From: Dryomyza anilis
Taxonomy: Eukaryota; Arthropoda; Insecta; Diptera; Dryomyzidae
Assembly: GCA_951804985.1 (NCBI GenBank)
Contig: OX638135.1
Location: 42,298,324 to 42,362,323 of the forward strand
DNA: 64,000 nt
Reading direction: 5' to 3'
Shown: positions 34,150 through 44,835 of the stretch, piece by piece
How positions within the stretch are numbered: position 1 is the stretch's first letter
How the letters are laid out: each line of letters opens with the position of its first letter
Program-made: the position numbers and the translations under genes
Notes under the pieces: generated by a model
Told to the model about the DNA's origin: nothing
What the model saw: only the letters and a program-made list of their open reading frames with translations
Databases searched by the model: none

Positions 34150-35320
34150 GGGTGTTTTAAAGTGTGGTGAGTTTTAGTGTGGTCAATTATAGTGTGGTGG
34201 GTTTTAGTGTGGTGGGTTTTAGTGTGGTGAATTTTAATGTGGCGTGTTATAGTGTGGCGTGTTTTACTGTAGCGAGTTTTAGTGTGGTGAATTTTATTTA
34301 GGTGAGTTTTAGTGTGATGAATTTTAATGTGATGAATTTTAATGTGATGAATTTTATTGTGGTGAGTTTTAATGTAGTGAATTTTAGGGTGGTGATTTTT
34401 AGTTTGGTTAATTATAGTGTGGTGGGTTTTAGTGTGGTGAATTTTAGTACGGTGAGTTTTAGTGTGGTGAGTTTTAGTGTATCGAAATTTGAGTGTAGTG
34501 AGTTTTAATGTGGTGAGTTTAAAAGTGGTGAATTTTAATGTGGTGAAATTTTAGTGTAGTGAGTTTTAGTGTGGTGAGTTTTAGTGTGGTGAAATTTTAG
34601 TGTGGTGAGTTTAAGTGTGGTGAATTTTAGTGTGTTGAATTTTTGTGTGGTGAGTTTTAGTGTGGTGAGTTTTAGTCTGGTGAGTTTTAGTGTGGTGAGT
34701 TTTAGTGTAGTAAGTTTTAGTGTGGTGAGTTTTGGTATGGTGAGTTTAAGTGTGGTGAGTTTTGGTGTGGTGAGTTTTAGTGTTGTGAATTTTAGTGCGG
34801 TGAGTTTTAGTGTGGCGACATTTGAGTGTAGTGAGTTTTAGTGTGGTGAGTTTTAATGTGGTGAAATTTTAGTGTGGTGAGTTTTAGTGTATTGAATTTT
34901 AGTGTGGTGAGTTTTAGTGTGGTGAAATTTTAGTGTGGTGGGTTTTAGTGTGGTGAATTTTAGTGTGTTGAATTTTTGTGTGGTGAGTTTAAGTGTGGTG
35001 AATTTTAGTGTAGTGAGTTTAAGTGTGGTGAGTTTTAGTGTGGTGAGTTTTAGTGTGGTGAGTTTTTGTGTGGTGAGTTTTAGTGTGGTGAGTTTTAATG
35101 TGGTGAGTTTTAGTGTGGTGAGTTTTAGTGTGGTGAGTTTTGGTGTGGTGAAATTTAGTGTGTTGAATTTTTGTGTGGTGAGTTTAAGTGTGGTGAGTTT
35201 TAGTGTGGTGAGTTTTAGTGTGGTGAGTTTAAGTGTGGTGAGTTTTTGTGTGGTAAGTTTTAGTGTGGAGTGTTTTAGTGTGGTTAATTTAAGGGTGAAT
35301 TTTAGTGTGGTGAGTTTTAG
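34150..35320 (+). repeat. 15-bp minisatellite (GTGTGGTGAGTTTTA), about 75 copies
   Basis: Degenerate head-to-tail 15-mers; variation is mostly at GTG/GTA/GCG and AGT/AAT. Because 15 is a multiple of 3, open frames persist on both strands (VVSFS repeats on plus, TTLKL repeats on minus), which is a by-product of the repeat. A shorter array of the same unit is at 45,463-45,665. Confidence 0.92.
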
Positions 35321-35399
35321 TTTTGTTAGAGTTTGTTTTTTTTTCTTTCCTTTTTTTTCCATTTAGTTTGGATTGTGGTTTTATGTGATAAGATTATGA

Positions 35400-36240
35400 T
35401 TGGTTTTGTTTTTGTTTTTTTGCTTTTGTTTTGTGTTGTGCTTTTGCTTTTTTGTTTTTAATTTTTTTTTTTGTATTTGAGTTTTTTTTTTTATGTTCGT
35501 AGCTGGTGAAAGTGCCGAGTTATATCATATAGAAAGTTTAGGTTGTATGGGAGGTGCCACACATCTTTTTCCAATCCCGCCATATATAGCCTGTCATTCC
35601 TTCCAGACCATACCGCATCTGTGGTAAAAATTGCAAGACAATCGGATCAGCCGTTTAGACGGAGAAGCGGAACAAACGTGATTGCTTTTGTTTTTGTGTT
35701 TTTGCTTTTGTTTTGTGCTTTTGTTTTTTTGTTTTTAATTTTTTTTTTGTATTTGAGTTTTTTGTTTCATGTTCGTAGCAGGTGAAAGTGCCGAGTTATA
35801 TCGTGTTTAGATTGCATGGGAGGTGCCACGCCTCTTTTTCCAATCCCGCCATATATAGCCTGTCATTCCTTCCAGACCATACCGCATCTGTGGTAAAAAT
35901 TTCAAGATAATCGGATAGGCCGTTTAGACGGAGAAGCGGAACAAACGTGATTGCTTTTGTTTTTGTATTTTTGCTTTTGTTTTGTTTTGTGCTTTTGCTT
36001 TTTTGTTTTTATTTTTTTTTGTATTTGAGTTTTTTGTTTCATGTTCGTAGCTGGTGAAAGTGCCGAGTTATATCGTATTGAAAGTTTAGGTTGTATGGGA
36101 GGTGCCACGCCTCTTTGTCCTCTCATTCCATCCAGACCATACCGCATCGGTGGTAAAAATTTCAAGGAAATCGGATCAGCCGTTTAGACGGAGAAGCGGA
36201 ACTAACGTACAAACGAACAAACAGATTTATTATATTAATA
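35400..36240 (+). repeat. Three tandem copies of the 3' module of the interspersed repeat
   Basis: The module from TGATTGCTTTTGTTTTTG to GAAGCGGAACAAAC occurs three times, with boundaries near 35,678, 35,947 and 36,207 (periods 269 and 260 bp). The T-rich half varies in length; the GGAGGTGCCACGCCTC...CGGATCAGCCGTTTAGAC half is conserved. The third copy has lost about 30 bp near 36,120. Confidence 0.88.
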
Positions 36241-37377
36241 GGATTACTTTATTACTGGAATGAATATTCATCCTCTTGGATCTCGATTACATTGAAAATG
36301 ATATTGACGATGTCAATCTTCTCTTACTTCTATTAAGAAGACAGGTGATGAACGCCATGAATTTTTTCTATCGACGCTGAATTCTATGACGAAGACAGGT
36401 AATGAATATGATGATCTCGTGGATGATATCGATATTTAAATTTCGATATTATTATAATGATGATGACTATCTGCGATGAGTACTTTGAGTACAAATATAA
36501 CACGCACAACTCAAAATGGTGAGAGAGCTCGGCCGAAGTTCTATACAGGACTGTAGCGCCAAACTATTATTATTATTATCTTCTCTGACTTCTATTATGA
36601 AGACAGGTGGTGTCGCAATGAATTGTTTCAAACTACGTTGAATTATATGACGAAGGCTGGAGATGAATCTTGTTGGAGTTGATGTCGATAGTCAAATCTC
36701 AACATTATTATAACGATTTGTGTTGTTTATGATTTCAATATACAATGCCTTCTTTTATGAAGGCAGGTGATCTACTCAATGAATTCCAACACATTAAACT
36801 TATTGTTTTAGAAATCAGCATTTAAATTTTGAAATGATTTTGGAGATTTCAATGTACTCTAACATCAATAACGATGGTTGTATGATTGTTGCATTTATAT
36901 GACAAAAATATGCGTTTACTTATTATATCGTAATCTTGTTGATTTCGCTTGTTCATGATTATTACAATCAAAGCTCATTATGTCGTTTTTATTTTGAATT
37001 TTTATTAATTATAGACAGAGTTCTGAATTATAATTTAAAGATGATAACCACAAATTGTTAATGGTGATTAAATTAATTCTGTGTTTTTCTGACGTAGAAA
37101 ATTAGCATGATGAAAATTAATTCTAAATTGAATTAAATTCTGAAGAGATGTGTCCCGCTCTCTGAGTTGTATGAAGTATGTATACAGCAACTTTTAATTG
37201 CTAAGTTAATTAGAATAAATCATATCATTTGATATTGATGAACTTATTGATTATATTTTTGTCGAAATCAATGAGTGTTTAACGAAATTATACTGATGGA
37301 TTTATTTAATGATCAAGTAGATGTCAACGTTGATATCATCAAGATTTATGATAAGCTCTAAATTAAAATATATATAT
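36241..37377. repeat. Unassigned DNA with degenerate repeats; target of the gypsy insertion
   Basis: No gene. A unit with CTTCTATTAAGAAGACAGGTG...CTATGACGAAGACAGGTAATGA at about 36,330-36,475 recurs, diverged, at 36,580-36,740 and in part at 36,745-36,800. The remainder to 37,377 is AT-rich without visible structure. It ends in ATAT, the gypsy target-site duplication. Confidence 0.55.
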
Positions 37378-37922
37378 TGTTACGAAAAGAGGTAATTTGC
37401 TCCACTGTGCAAGCAATCAACAATAATAAATGAGACGCAAGACAATTCAGCGCACTAAGCAATGTGTTAGAAAGAGACGGAAGATCATTCAGCGCACTAT
37501 GCAATGTGCGAGAAAGAGATGGAAGATCAGCACATTAAAACACATGAGTGCGAATGAGATGCCAATAGCATGCGTCATTCACGAAACGAGTAGAAGGTTC
37601 TCGAAACAAGTCGAAGCTTGTCGAAACGTGTCGAACTGATGCCTGCAGTATATAAGGCCGCGCATCTGAGGCACTGTACTTCAGTTGTGATTTAATAGTG
37701 AACTAGTGCGTCTCGTGATTGAACATTGTAAAGATAATTTGTAGTAATTCAGCAGTTGATATAAGTGATTATTCTTTAAGTTGTTATTTAAATTAATAAA
37801 GTTAATTAATACTAGTTGAAATAATACTAGTTAAAACCAATGATAAGTGCGTTTTTATTTTGTACACAATCCAGCGATACGAAGTCGTAGAACAGTTTTC
37901 AGTAGACTGAATTTTCGTAACA
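37378..37922 (+). repeat. gypsy 5' LTR
   Basis: 545 bp, TGTTACGAAAAGAGGTAATT to TTTTCGTAACA, matched by the 3' LTR at 44,836-45,382. The ATAT at 37,374-37,377 and at 45,383-45,386 is a 4-bp target duplication. The LTR carries the promoter: TATATAAG at 37,649, an initiator TCAGTT at 37,681 spaced about 32 bases on, and a polyadenylation signal AATAAA at 37,795. Confidence 0.95.
37649..37686 (+). promoter_or_regulatory. LTR core promoter: TATA box and initiator
   Basis: TATATAAG (37,649-37,656) and TCAGTT (37,681-37,686, A at 37,683 as likely +1) are correctly spaced for an arthropod TATA/Inr promoter. Both are retained in the 3' LTR (TATATAAGG near 45,109). Confidence 0.7.
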
Positions 37923-37923
37923 T

Positions 37924-37939
37924 TGGTGTCAGAAGTGGG
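37924..37939 (+). promoter_or_regulatory. gypsy primer-binding site
   Basis: TGGTGTCAGAAGTGGG begins one base after the 5' LTR, and TGG is complementary to the CCA end of a tRNA. The acceptor implied (ending CCCACTTCTGACACCA) looks most like a tRNA-Leu; that identity is inferred. Confidence 0.8.
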
Positions 37940-37952
37940 ATTGTGATACAAA

Positions 37953-38897
37953 ATGGTTAAATTCGAACAACTTAAAGTCGACCAGCTAAAGAAGGAGCTG
38001 GCGATTCATAATCTTCCAACTGTAGGTACGAAAGTAGAGCTACAAAAGCGTCTAATGGAAGAATTAGAGAACCAAGGCATTGACCTCGCAGAGCACGAGT
38101 TTGAAGTGGAAGCTGCAACAGCGTCATCGAAAAGTGTGGACACGGAGCAAAAAGTACAGTCCCACAGTTTTGATATGAGCCAGTTGCTCGGAGCAATACA
38201 ACAACAGCTTCAAGAAAATTCCAGCAAAATAGAACAGAAGCTTCAAGAAAATTCCAGCAAAATGGAACAGAAACTTCTAGAAAATTCGAAACAGTTTCAT
38301 GAAAATGACTACAAAATGGATCAGAAACTTCAAGAAAATTCAAATCAACTAAAAGCAGAACTTCTAGAAAATTGCAACAAAGATCAAATAATAATGGAGG
38401 AAAAGATGCAGGAACATTCGAAGCAACTTCTGGAAGTTTCTAATACACTCCATGGCAAAGTAAACGAACTTGAGGCACATGTAAATGACATGGAAGGAAA
38501 ATTTGAAAAATTGGAAAATGGCATCGACAAAAAGTTCCAGAAATTGCAAGAAGATTTCGGTGCGTTACAGCTAAGTGGACCTATACAGCATGTTCTTAGT
38601 GGTTCGAAGCTGAAATCGCCCATTTACGATGGAACCACAGCGTTCAACATTTTCAAGCTCCAATTTGAGACAACGGCTGTAAGAGTCAGATCTGCGGGGC
38701 ACGATCTGACTCCCATAACCGATTGCCCCAGAATCTTCATTTCACAAATTGCTCGAAATCCAAATAGCTTAACTGTCGAAGGAGTCATTAATTGTACAGC
38801 ATATATGGTAACATTGGATACGGGAGCTTCACACTCTATAATAAGCAGTAACCTTGTTAAAGACGTAGTAGAGCCACTTATAGGAATAAGATTGTAA
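37953..38897 (+). pseudogene. gag: gypsy gag fused by deletion to protease
   Basis: ATG 30 bases after the LTR. Residues 3-40 (FEQLKVDQLKKELAIHNLPT...KVELQKRLMEEL) match a SAP-like motif found in Gag of some insect gypsy elements. Residues about 70-205 are Gln/Lys/Glu-rich coiled coil built on QENSSKMEQKL repeats. After SPIYDGTTAFNIFKLQFETT the capsid and zinc knuckle are missing, and the frame continues in the protease: CTAYMVTLDTGASHSIISS with the catalytic DTG. The related copy at 60.5-64 kb still has the missing block, so this is an internal deletion. The frame stops at TAA 38,895, where its relative continues. Confidence 0.88.
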
Positions 38898-39822
38898 ACA
38901 GCTACAGGCGAAGAGGCCCCTATCAGAGGAAAGATTGCCAAGGAAATCACGATTGGTACTACGACAGTTAAGCATGATTTTATAGTTGCGGAAATAGTAG
39001 ACGAAATAATACTTGGCATGGACTTCATGATAAGGAACGGTTTCACACTAGATCTAACAAGAAAAATTTTCAGTTATGCCAACACAGAGATCCAACTAAA
39101 CATTGATTGTGACCAGAGCCCGAAAATTAAACAAGTTATCGCTCACGAAAATAGAAAAAATACCACCTAATTCAGAAGCAATTGTTTGGGCGAAATTAAA
39201 CGGAGATTGTGGGATAAGCAAGTTGTGGTTTATAGAAGCGAATGATGAGCAAATGAGCAGAAGTAATATTGTTGTAGGAAGAACATGAGTAGAAGCGACA
39301 AAGGACAAAGTTGTTCCAACAAGAGTTCACAACATGGAAAACTCGTCCAAATTAATTAAAAAGGGAACAGTGATAGGCCAGTGTCAAGAGGCATCAGCGA
39401 TTATAAATTGTGAGTCAAATCCATCAAGGGACTACGGCACATCGCAAATAAACAAACAATCTACTCACAGGTTTATAAATGAGTGGACGAAGGTTGTGGC
39501 TGCCAAAGAAAAGAGTCAAGTGCAAAAGCAAATTGATAAATATCGGTGTATATTTGCTGAAAAGGGCCAAAAGGATGGCAGAACTGCCATTGTAAAACAT
39601 CGAATAGACACTGGTGATTCTAACCCAATTCGTCAAGCACCAAGAAGGGTACCACTTGCTAAAAGAGACGAAGTATCACATTTGGTTGAAGAAATGCACA
39701 CAAATGGCGTGGTGGAACCATCTGAGAGTCCATGGAGTTCACCAGTAGTATTGGTGAAAAAGAAGGACGGTAGTACTCGGTTCTGCGTTGATTACCGAAA
39801 ACTTAATGATGTCACCAAGAAA
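38898..39822 (+). pseudogene. pol: gypsy pol: end of protease and N-part of reverse transcriptase
   Basis: Continues as EITIGTT..VKHDFIVAEIV, LGMDFMIRN (protease end), a linker with further frame changes near 39,165 and a TGA at 39,286, then from 39,334 the reverse transcriptase: [55 protein letters not shown] and [13 protein letters not shown]. At exactly this point (39,822) the hAT-like element interrupts the gene; the reading resumes at 42,808. Confidence 0.88.
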
Positions 39823-42799
39823 CAGAGTTCGGAAATCCTCACTCACGCTCACTCAAACTCATGAGTTTTGCAAAATATTTTTTTCTCGTTGCTACTCACC
39901 TCATGAGTGAGTAGCCAGAAAATATACGGCAAACTCACAACTCATAAGAGAGTCGCGTTTTGTGAGTAGAGATTTTGCTACTCACAAGAGAGTTTTGCGT
40001 TTCACCTCTCCATCCGCATTACACATGAGAGAGTGCAACAAGCAAACTCTCACTTTTCGTCAACTCATATTTGTTCAAGGACAAGGAGAATGCGTTGATC
40101 TACTCACTGTACAGGCTTGCAAAGTGTAACATCATTGTTGCCATTTCTGTTGGAATCTTCCCATCTGTGGTATTTTTGAAATGTTGTGTAAAATTATATA
40201 ATTGATATTGTTTTTTTGCTATAACTTTTTATATGTACAAGATAAAATATTTATGGAAAGGCATTAAATGTTTGTTTTTAAAGTGCCTATCGATTGACAT
40301 AATACAAATTCCAAATATGCCAACAAATGTTCAAGCATATTATGGGAAATGACCTACAACATTATTAAATGTTGGTTTTAAAATTTTCTATGCATCATTC
40401 TATGAGATATCAACCAATAACATTTTTACCGAGCTATCAATAAGGTGGTCAAAAAATGTGGTAAAAAATGGTTTGCAAATATCTCGCGTTTTAAATTACT
40501 AAGTAGTATAACAAATAAAAGCGAATTAAAAATCCAAACATTTTTTCCCTGCTATAATCATATATAACAAATACCAACTCATTTTTTATTTTTTGCTGGA
40601 TATCATGATTAATTTTTGCTAAATTTATACGTATATTACATGGTTTTTAAAACAGCGACGTCATTATGTACATATAATATACATATACGTATACATAATC
40701 TACAATAAAGGCACATTGAAGTTTTCGTGGCACCCTGTATATATCCCATGACAACAACTATACGCAAATCAGCTGCAAAACACTTCTAGCAACACAGTAC
40801 AACTTGTACAAAAATATGTTCTCGAATAAAAAGTTCACAAGCTTGGATGCTGTCTTGTTATATTCGCATATGTTTGTTGTTTGTATATGCAGCGATCAGT
40901 GTTGACAATCTGTATTGATATATTTCTAAAAAAACTCAAAAAAAATGCAAATATAAATATTATTTACTATTTTAACATTTATATAAAATTTTCTTTTTTT
41001 TTATACCCTACACCTATGAGGTACAGGGTATAAGTTTGTGCAGATATTGTAACGCCCCTTAGGAGGCGTGTCCAGTATGGAAAAGTATATATATTCTTGA
41101 TCAGCATCACTACCCGAGTCCATTTAGCCATGTCCGTCTGTCTGTCCGTCTTGCTGTCTTGCTGTCCGAATACAGAATAACTTGAGAAATACTGATCAGA
41201 ATGCGATGAAATTTTGTCTCAATATATTTTAGCCAAAAGTAGGAAATGAGTTTGAAAATGAGCGAAATCGGTCAACGGACACGCCCACCTCCCATACAAG
41301 TCACTTTTATATAACTCTTTCGGAACTAATAACTCGAAAAGTATTCAAGGTATAGTTATAAACTTTAAAAGGTATTGTTAGAATTCACCTATAAATATGT
41401 GGTCCAAAAATGGGCGTGATCCGCCCACTTTTTTTTCATTATTTCCCGGGTTTTCATAGTGGAAATTTGGTCCGTAAATAAATTATTAAAATCAAATCTA
41501 TAAAATATTAGCCATTCAAAATTTTAAATATAGGCGTGGTCCGCCCATTTATATTTTTTAATTTTTTTTTTTAGTTGTTTATACTTTTATATAAATTTTT
41601 TAATTTATGGGTATATAAGACGTAAATTTCTGATATATGAATAATATTCTGATGGTGGGGAGGTTCAGCATAATTAAAAACTTTAAAATTAAGGTATGCA
41701 AATAAATATCCCACATTAATATCCCCACCAAAGGTGTAGGGTATTCCATAGTCGGGCCCGACCGACTATAAAAATCCGCCCCATGTGACCTAACTTTCCC
41801 AACTCGTTTATTCATTATTTGGAATGATTATAAAGTTATTGAAATACATTTAAAAAATATGTAAAAAAAAATCCCGTATTGAGATTGCACAATGCAACAT
41901 TTATATTTTGATTTCGCGTTAATTGAAAAAACGTTGCGAATTTGTTTAATGTTTGTTGGCTGAGATGTGCGTAGGTTTTGGCATTAGTGCATTTATAAAA
42001 GAGAGTTCATAAATTAATAAAAAGATGGAGAAAAAAAGAAAAATTCTTAAATATTGACAGTTAAAAAATAACGTTTTGAAATTTAAAATAATTTTAAACA
42101 AATTTAAATTCAAAATATTTTTTTTCGAACGCGCACATGATAATGGTGCACATAAATTCTGGACTTCACAAGTCAAGTCATCATGATGTTCGCGTTAAAT
42201 AAAAAAAAAAAAAAAAATTTTTGTGACTGTTAATTCATAGACGGATCATTTGGGATTGATTTTAAATAACTTCTTCCATTGTGCTTTTCATAATATCAGA
42301 CCTGTTCATGTTTTGTTATCTATAACATTCGATGACATTCAATCACATTTTAACTCAAATAATTATAAACGGCAATTTCGAAACTGTTGAGATCACTGAA
42401 TGCAGCCAATGTAAATCGGGCATTATTTATAAAATAAAACATTTTAAGTTTCAACGCAACTCGTCTGGCAACACCGCTTACTCGTTGTATACATACAAAA
42501 AATGAGCACCATGTTTTTACAATTTGGCCTTGTACTTTTATGAACATGAGAAAAAGATAAAATGCGTAATGCTACTCCCTCGTGAGGAGAAAATTAAATG
42601 AGTTGAAGAAAGCACTCATGAGTAGTAAAGTTTTTACTCTCCGATGATTATCCATTTATGAGTAGAGAGCAAGTCAGATTTTTTTCTCTTACTCACTCAT
42701 GTCGTGTGTTGTAAAATTAAATGTGTGCTTACTCACTTATGCGGATTATGCATGAGTGAGTCATTATGTGTATTCATTTATGTGACTTTCCGAACTCTG
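39823..42799 (+). mobile_element. hAT-like non-autonomous element with 8-bp target duplication
   Basis: 2,977 bp. Ends are CAGAGTTCGGAAA at left and the inverse TTTCCGAACTCTG at right (13-bp terminal inverted repeat). The target duplication CCAAGAAA lies at 39,815-39,822 and 42,800-42,807. Eight-base duplications and CAG-starting ends define hAT. Both ends are full of short ACTCA/TGAGT and CTCATGAGT motifs (about 39,840-40,075 and 42,570-42,765), like subterminal transposase sites. No transposase is readable. The homologous gypsy copy has the uninterrupted site at about 61,868-61,885, confirming the borders. A DINE-like copy is nested at 41,002-41,806. Confidence 0.9.
41002..41806 (-). mobile_element. 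DINE-1/mini-me-like element nested in the hAT-like element
   Basis: 805 bp, complete. Plus-strand order: TATACCCTACACCTATGAGG, AACGCCCCTTAGGAGGCG hairpin, ATATATTCTTGATCAGCATC, GTCTGTCTGTCCGTC microsatellite, GGACACGCCCACCTCCC, GGGCGTGATCCGCCC, CCATAGTCGGGCCCGACCGA (palindrome with 4 extra bases) and the end CATGTGACCTAACTTTCCCA followed by ACTCG. Flanks are T/AT-rich. Confidence 0.9.
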
Positions 42800-42807
42800 C
42801 CAAGAAA

Positions 42808-43946
42808 GATAGTTATCCGCTGCCTAGAATCGATGACACCTTGGATACACTATCTAATGCTAAGTTGTTTTCAACGTTGGACTTGCAAAGCGGTTATTGG
42901 CAAGTGGAAATCGATAAGAAAGATCGAGAGAAGACTGCATTCAATACTGGAGATGGACTATGGCAATTTTTGGTAATGCCTTTTGGACTATGCAATGCCC
43001 CAGCAACATTCGAGCGGTTAATGGAGCACGTATTAAAAGGTTTACACTGGAAAATATGCCTAGTATACCTTGATGACGTAATTGTTATGGGCAAGGATTT
43101 CAACGAACATCTAAGAAATCTAGAGGAAGTATTCCTTCGATTGAAAAATGCGGGTCTACAACTTAGCCCAAAGAAATGCTCACTTTTCAAGAAAGAAGTC
43201 AAGTATCTGGGTCATCGAGTTACCACGGAAGGAGTGCATACCGATGAAGATAAAATAGTTGCAGTAATGGAGTGGCCCAGACCGCAAAACCTACATGACC
43301 TACGAAGTTTCTTGGGGCTATGTACATACTACAGGCGATTTGTTCCACGTTTTGCCAATGTTGCTAGCAGTCTTCATGAGTTGACAAGAAAGAACCGCGC
43401 ATTTCAATGGAGCGATGATCAACAAAAGGCATTTGTGAAATTAAAAGATCTACTGTGCTCGGCACCAATTCTTGCGTATCCAATTCCAGGTGAGAAATTT
43501 ATACTTGATACGGATGCGAGTGGATACGGAATCGGCGGAGTTCTCTCTCAAGTGATCAATGGACAAGAAAAAGTGATCGCATACTACAGTAAAACCTTGT
43601 CCAAACCCGAGCGAAATTACTGTGTCACCAGGAGGGAGCTTCTTGCTGTAATTGAAAGTGTGAAAAATGTCCATAAGTATCTGTACGGACAACAGTTTCA
43701 CTTGAGAACCGATCACGCAGCACTACGATGGTTACTTCAGTTCAAAGCCCAGAAGGTCAAATTGCGCGTTGGATAGAACGATTACAGAGCTACGATTTCA
43801 CCATAGAACATCGTAAAGGATATCATCATGGAAATGCAGATGCTCTGTCACGACGCCCATGTAAACTAGAATGCAGACATTGTTCAAGAGCGGAAAGTAA
43901 AAAAAACATAATTGACATTCGTTTGCTAAATGTTTTGCCCGATTAA
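42808..43946 (+). pseudogene. pol: gypsy pol: C-part of reverse transcriptase and RNase H
   Basis: Resumes after the hAT insertion with SYPLPRIDDTLDTLSNAKLF. Reverse transcriptase: [35 protein letters not shown], catalytic LVYLDDVIVMGK (about 43,060) and FLGLCTYYRRFVP. RNase H: FILDTDASGYGIGGVLSQ, YYSKTLSKPERNYCVTRREL and LRTDHAALRWLL. A frameshift at about 43,740 moves to ARWIERLQSYDFTIEHRKG and NADALSRRPC. An upstream ATG at 42,766 lies in the hAT tail and is accidental. Stop at 43,944. Confidence 0.92.
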
Positions 43947-44164
43947 AAATGGACTCCGGAACAAATTCAAATTGATCAAAACAGTGATCCCGACCTCACA
44001 AAAATCCTGATGTTCAAGGAACAGCAAAGAAAACCATCATGGGAAGATATAGCTGCCGACAGTGCTATAACTAAAGCTTACTGGGCACAAAGCAGAGCTT
44101 AAAGCTACAAGATGGTTGCTTATATCGTGTATGGGAAAATGAAGATGGCACATCTGCTCGAAGT

Positions 44165-44835
44165 TTGATTGTTGTTCCCAAGTCTAAAATAAAAGAGATA
44201 TTAGCGGTATATCATGGTGGATCTAGTGGTGGTCATTTGGGCATTAATAAAACGGTCGAGAAGGTAAAGAAACGTTTTTATTGGATTGGGTGCCAAGAGT
44301 CAGTCGCCGATTGGATTCGCAGTTGCCCGCAATGTATACCAGCAAAAGGACCAACAGTCAGAAGTCGCGGCAGGATGTATCAATACAACGTGGGAGCACC
44401 ATTTGCCATGGATGTCGCCGGGCCGTTTCCAATTAGTGATGCGGGGAATAAGTATGTGCTTGTCGTCATTGACTACTTCAGCAAGTGGGCTGAAGTGTAT
44501 CCCATGCCGAATCAAGAAGCCACAACAGTTGCGGATGCATTAGTTAACAACTGGGTAAGCCGTTTTGGAGTACCGTTGGAATTGCATTCAGATCAAGGAA
44601 GACATTTTGAGTCTGCTGTATTTAAAGAAGTATGCAAAGTCCTCATCATACAAAAAACACGAACAGCGCCATTGCACTGGTGCATTGGTGGAGAGATTCA
44701 ATCGGACTTTGGAAGAGTATCTCAAAAAAGTGGTTGATAAAAATCAAAAAGATTGGGATACACACATACCACTATTCCTCATGGCTTATCGAACGGCGGT
44801 TCATGATACCACAGCAGCTTCACCATCTAAAATTG
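44165..44835 (+). pseudogene. pol: gypsy integrase, truncated at the 3' LTR
   Basis: HHCC zinc region (H in YHGGSSGGH, C in RSCPQC), first catalytic Asp in FAMDVAGPF, second in LHSDQGRHFES. A frameshift near 44,650 puts the Glu region (LVERFNRTLEEYLKK) in another frame. The sequence then reads AYRTAVHDTTAASPSKIV and runs straight into the LTR start at 44,836. A normal element would have a C-terminal domain and polypurine tract here; both are missing. Linker 43,947-44,164 between RNase H and integrase also carries a frame change. Confidence 0.9.

Larger units (their letters stand above)
33777..36240 (+). mobile_element. Minisatellite-bearing interspersed repeat, copy 1
   Basis: Starts ACTAGCTGGACCCGTACACG; a second start-like ACTAGCTGGACCCGTGCACG follows at 33,961. 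The 3' end is CAAACAGATTTATTATATTA followed by ATAGGAT. Between them lie a 15-bp minisatellite and three tandem copies of a ~265-bp 3' module with GGAGGTGCCACGCC and CGTTTAGACGGAGAAGCGGA. Copy 2 at 45,387-46,682 shows the same order with one 3' module. The ACTAGCTGG-type start and the ATTATATTAATAGGAT-type end are common in insect repeats; I do not assign a class. Confidence 0.7.

Noticed and set aside
34302..35366. VVSFS-repeat and TTLKL-repeat reading frames on both strands
   Set aside because: A 15-bp repeat without stop codons gives open frames automatically on several frames. No start context, signal or domain supports coding.
39823..42799. Host intron within the gypsy reverse transcriptase
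   Set aside because: The borders are transposon ends with an 8-bp target duplication, not GT-AG splice sites, and the paralogue has the empty site.
42766..42807. ATG at 42,766 as the true start of a separate reverse transcriptase gene
   Set aside because: The first 14 codons lie in the terminal part of the hAT-like element; homology starts exactly after the target duplication.
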